From Gemmatimonadales bacterium (GTDB taxonomy: Bacteria; Gemmatimonadota; Gemmatimonadetes; Gemmatimonadales; GWC2-71-9), in the NCBI GenBank assembly GCA_030601605.1, contig JAUVTI010000065.1, positions 1 to 9,887 on the forward strand: a stretch of 9,887 bases of DNA. Direction: 5' to 3'. The notes beneath the pieces are model-generated. The model was not told the origin of the DNA, made no database searches, and saw only the letters and a list, made by a program, of their open reading frames with translations. The position numbers were made by a program, and so were the translations under genes. Of the stretch, positions 9,232 through 9,887 are shown one piece after another. Every line of letters starts with the position of its first letter. The stretch's first letter is position 1.

Positions 9232-9555
9232 CTAACCCACGCCCAGCACCTCCAGCGCCCGCTCCCGTTCGATCCCGATAATCGCCACGCGCTTGCGGCG
9301 CCCGGTAGCGCCACCCACAACCGTGACCGCCGCGCGCGCCACTCCGAGTTGCTCGGCCAGGAAGAGCACCAGCGCGTCGTTCGCCGCGCCGTCCACCGGC
9401 GGCGCCGCCACTCGGATCTTGATGGCGTCGCCGTGCCAGCCGACCACTTCGGTCCGCTTCGCCCTGGGTTGAACGTGTATGTCGAGAGTAGTGGTGGGTG
9501 AGGCGGGGTCGGGACCCTTCCCCGTTCCCCGTTCCCCCTTCCCCGTCGTTCTCAT
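9232..9555 (-). CDS. yggU: YggU / DUF167 family protein
   Basis: A 107-residue small protein whose residues from about 24 onward form a full DUF167 domain: VQPRAKR, then KIRVAAPPVDGAAN, FLAEQLGV, and GATGRRKRVAIIG near the end. These are the family's most conserved blocks. The function of the family is not established. I chose ATG 9555 because it overlaps the yggT stop as ATGA, the usual sign of coupled translation. An ATG 18 bases upstream is in frame but has its purine run touching the start codon. The first 23 residues are a Gly/Lys-rich linker encoded by a G-rich repeat and are not part of the domain. No start codon follows the linker, so it seems to be translated. The gene ends 4 bp from the convergent kinase gene. 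Confidence 0.88.
   Translation of the reverse strand: MRTTGKGERGTGKGPDPASPTTTLDIHVQPRAKRTEVVGWHGDAIKIRVAAPPVDGAANDALVLFLAEQLGVARAAVTVVGGATGRRKRVAIIGIERERALEVLGVG
9515..9544 (-). repeat. G-rich GGGGAA-type repeat with G-quadruplex potential
   Basis: On the minus strand five G runs (4, 5, 4, 4 and 3 bases) are separated by loops of 2, 3, 3 and 2 bases, which meets the usual G-quadruplex pattern. It begins 8 bases after the yggU start codon and encodes residues 5-14 of the linker. A small palindrome (GGGTC-GG-GACCC, 9506-9517) overlaps its end. Confidence 0.75.
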
Positions 9556-9887
9556 ATCAACCGTATCAACCATCCCCTGAGCAGCAACAGCAGAAACCAC
9601 GCGACGAGCGGTGTAACGTCGATGATGCCGAGCGGCGGTATGATGCGCCTCAGTGGTTCCACCATCCAGTCGGTGAGCAGGAACGCCGGGCGCATCCACT
9701 TGTTGTAGCGTCCCACGCCGATCCATGAGCCGATCACGCGCGCGAGCAGAGCGAACAGGATGAGCTGCGTCGCGTAGTAGACCACCAGACGGGCGATGCC
9801 GCGGGGGCCGGCCTCCGCCGCGCTGGCGCCCCGCAAGAGCTGGACGATGATCCACTGTGCGGTGGTGATCAACAGGACGCCACCAAT
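9552..9887 (-). CDS. yggT: YggT family membrane protein (5' end outside window)
   Basis: The frame is open to the window edge, giving at least 111 residues. A TTG at 9872 could start it, but no stop separates that from the edge, and two-repeat YggT proteins are longer, so I treat it as 5'-partial. Visible parts are a hydrophobic stretch ending at LLRG, a loop, a membrane helix (VVYYATQLILFALLARVIGS), then the hallmark YGGT segment: YNKW, DWMVEPLRRIIPPLGIIDVTPL, and a final helix ending LIRLI. The P-L-R-R-I-I-P-P-x-G-x-I-D core is the family signature. YggT/Ycf19 proteins are small inner-membrane proteins linked in some species to osmotic stress or division-site function, without a known activity. 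Its stop overlaps the yggU start. In many genomes yggT lies beside yggS and proC, which may be just beyond the edge. Confidence 0.87.
   Translation of the reverse strand: MGGVLLITTAQWIIVQLLRGASAAEAGPRGIARLVVYYATQLILFALLARVIGSWIGVGRYNKWMRPAFLLTDWMVEPLRRIIPPLGIIDVTPLVAWFLLLLLRGWLIRLI

Noticed and set aside
9574..9855. Long N-terminal extension of yggU on the minus strand.
   Set aside because: It runs through the coding region of yggT in another frame and shows no family similarity; the ATGA junction gives a natural start.

Overview
The window is GC-rich and coding-dense, and it looks chromosomal. The best guess for its source is a Gemmatimonadota-type bacterium or a close relative. This rests mainly on the large GTG-started Ser/Thr kinase with TolB-like and TPR regions and the wording of its kinase domain. 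It also fits the Tat-type Gfo/Idh plus DUF1080 sugar-oxidation genes. The taxonomic guess comes from recognising families, not from a marker gene.

Region 1 (1-6011, + strand) is a tightly packed six-gene operon. In order it holds a 5'-truncated ApbE-type FAD:protein FMN transferase, a small DoxX-family membrane protein, a Gfo/Idh/MocA oxidoreductase with a Tat-like N-terminal anchor, a NupG-like MFS transporter, a second soluble Gfo/Idh/MocA oxidoreductase and a DUF1080 (3-keto-disaccharide hydrolase family) lipoprotein. Gaps are 23, 13, 32 and 1 bp, and the last junction is a 4-bp ATGA overlap. The gene set suggests oxidative glycoside catabolism. An exported oxidoreductase would make keto-glycosides, the surface DUF1080 lipoprotein would cleave them, the MFS carrier would import products, and the second oxidoreductase would finish the work in the cytoplasm. 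The ApbE and DoxX genes add a possible flavin/quinone link for re-oxidising the exported enzyme. That link is inference.

Region 2 (6012-6131) is a 120-bp intergenic stretch. It holds a weak terminator-like hairpin and, just before the next gene, a Shine-Dalgarno sequence flanked on both sides by its own complement.

Region 3 (6132-9227, + strand) is one 1031-residue protein: Ser/Thr kinase, three membrane segments, a TolB-like domain, then TPR repeats with a CxxC motif. The predicted topology puts the TolB/TPR half outside the cytoplasm.

Region 4 (9232-9887, - strand) carries yggT (5' end outside the window) and yggU/DUF167, overlapping by ATGA. The yggU N-terminal linker is encoded by a G-quadruplex-like GGGGAA-type repeat. 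The kinase and yggU converge with only 4 bp between their stop codons. I saw no tRNA, rRNA, CRISPR array, insertion sequence or phage gene.
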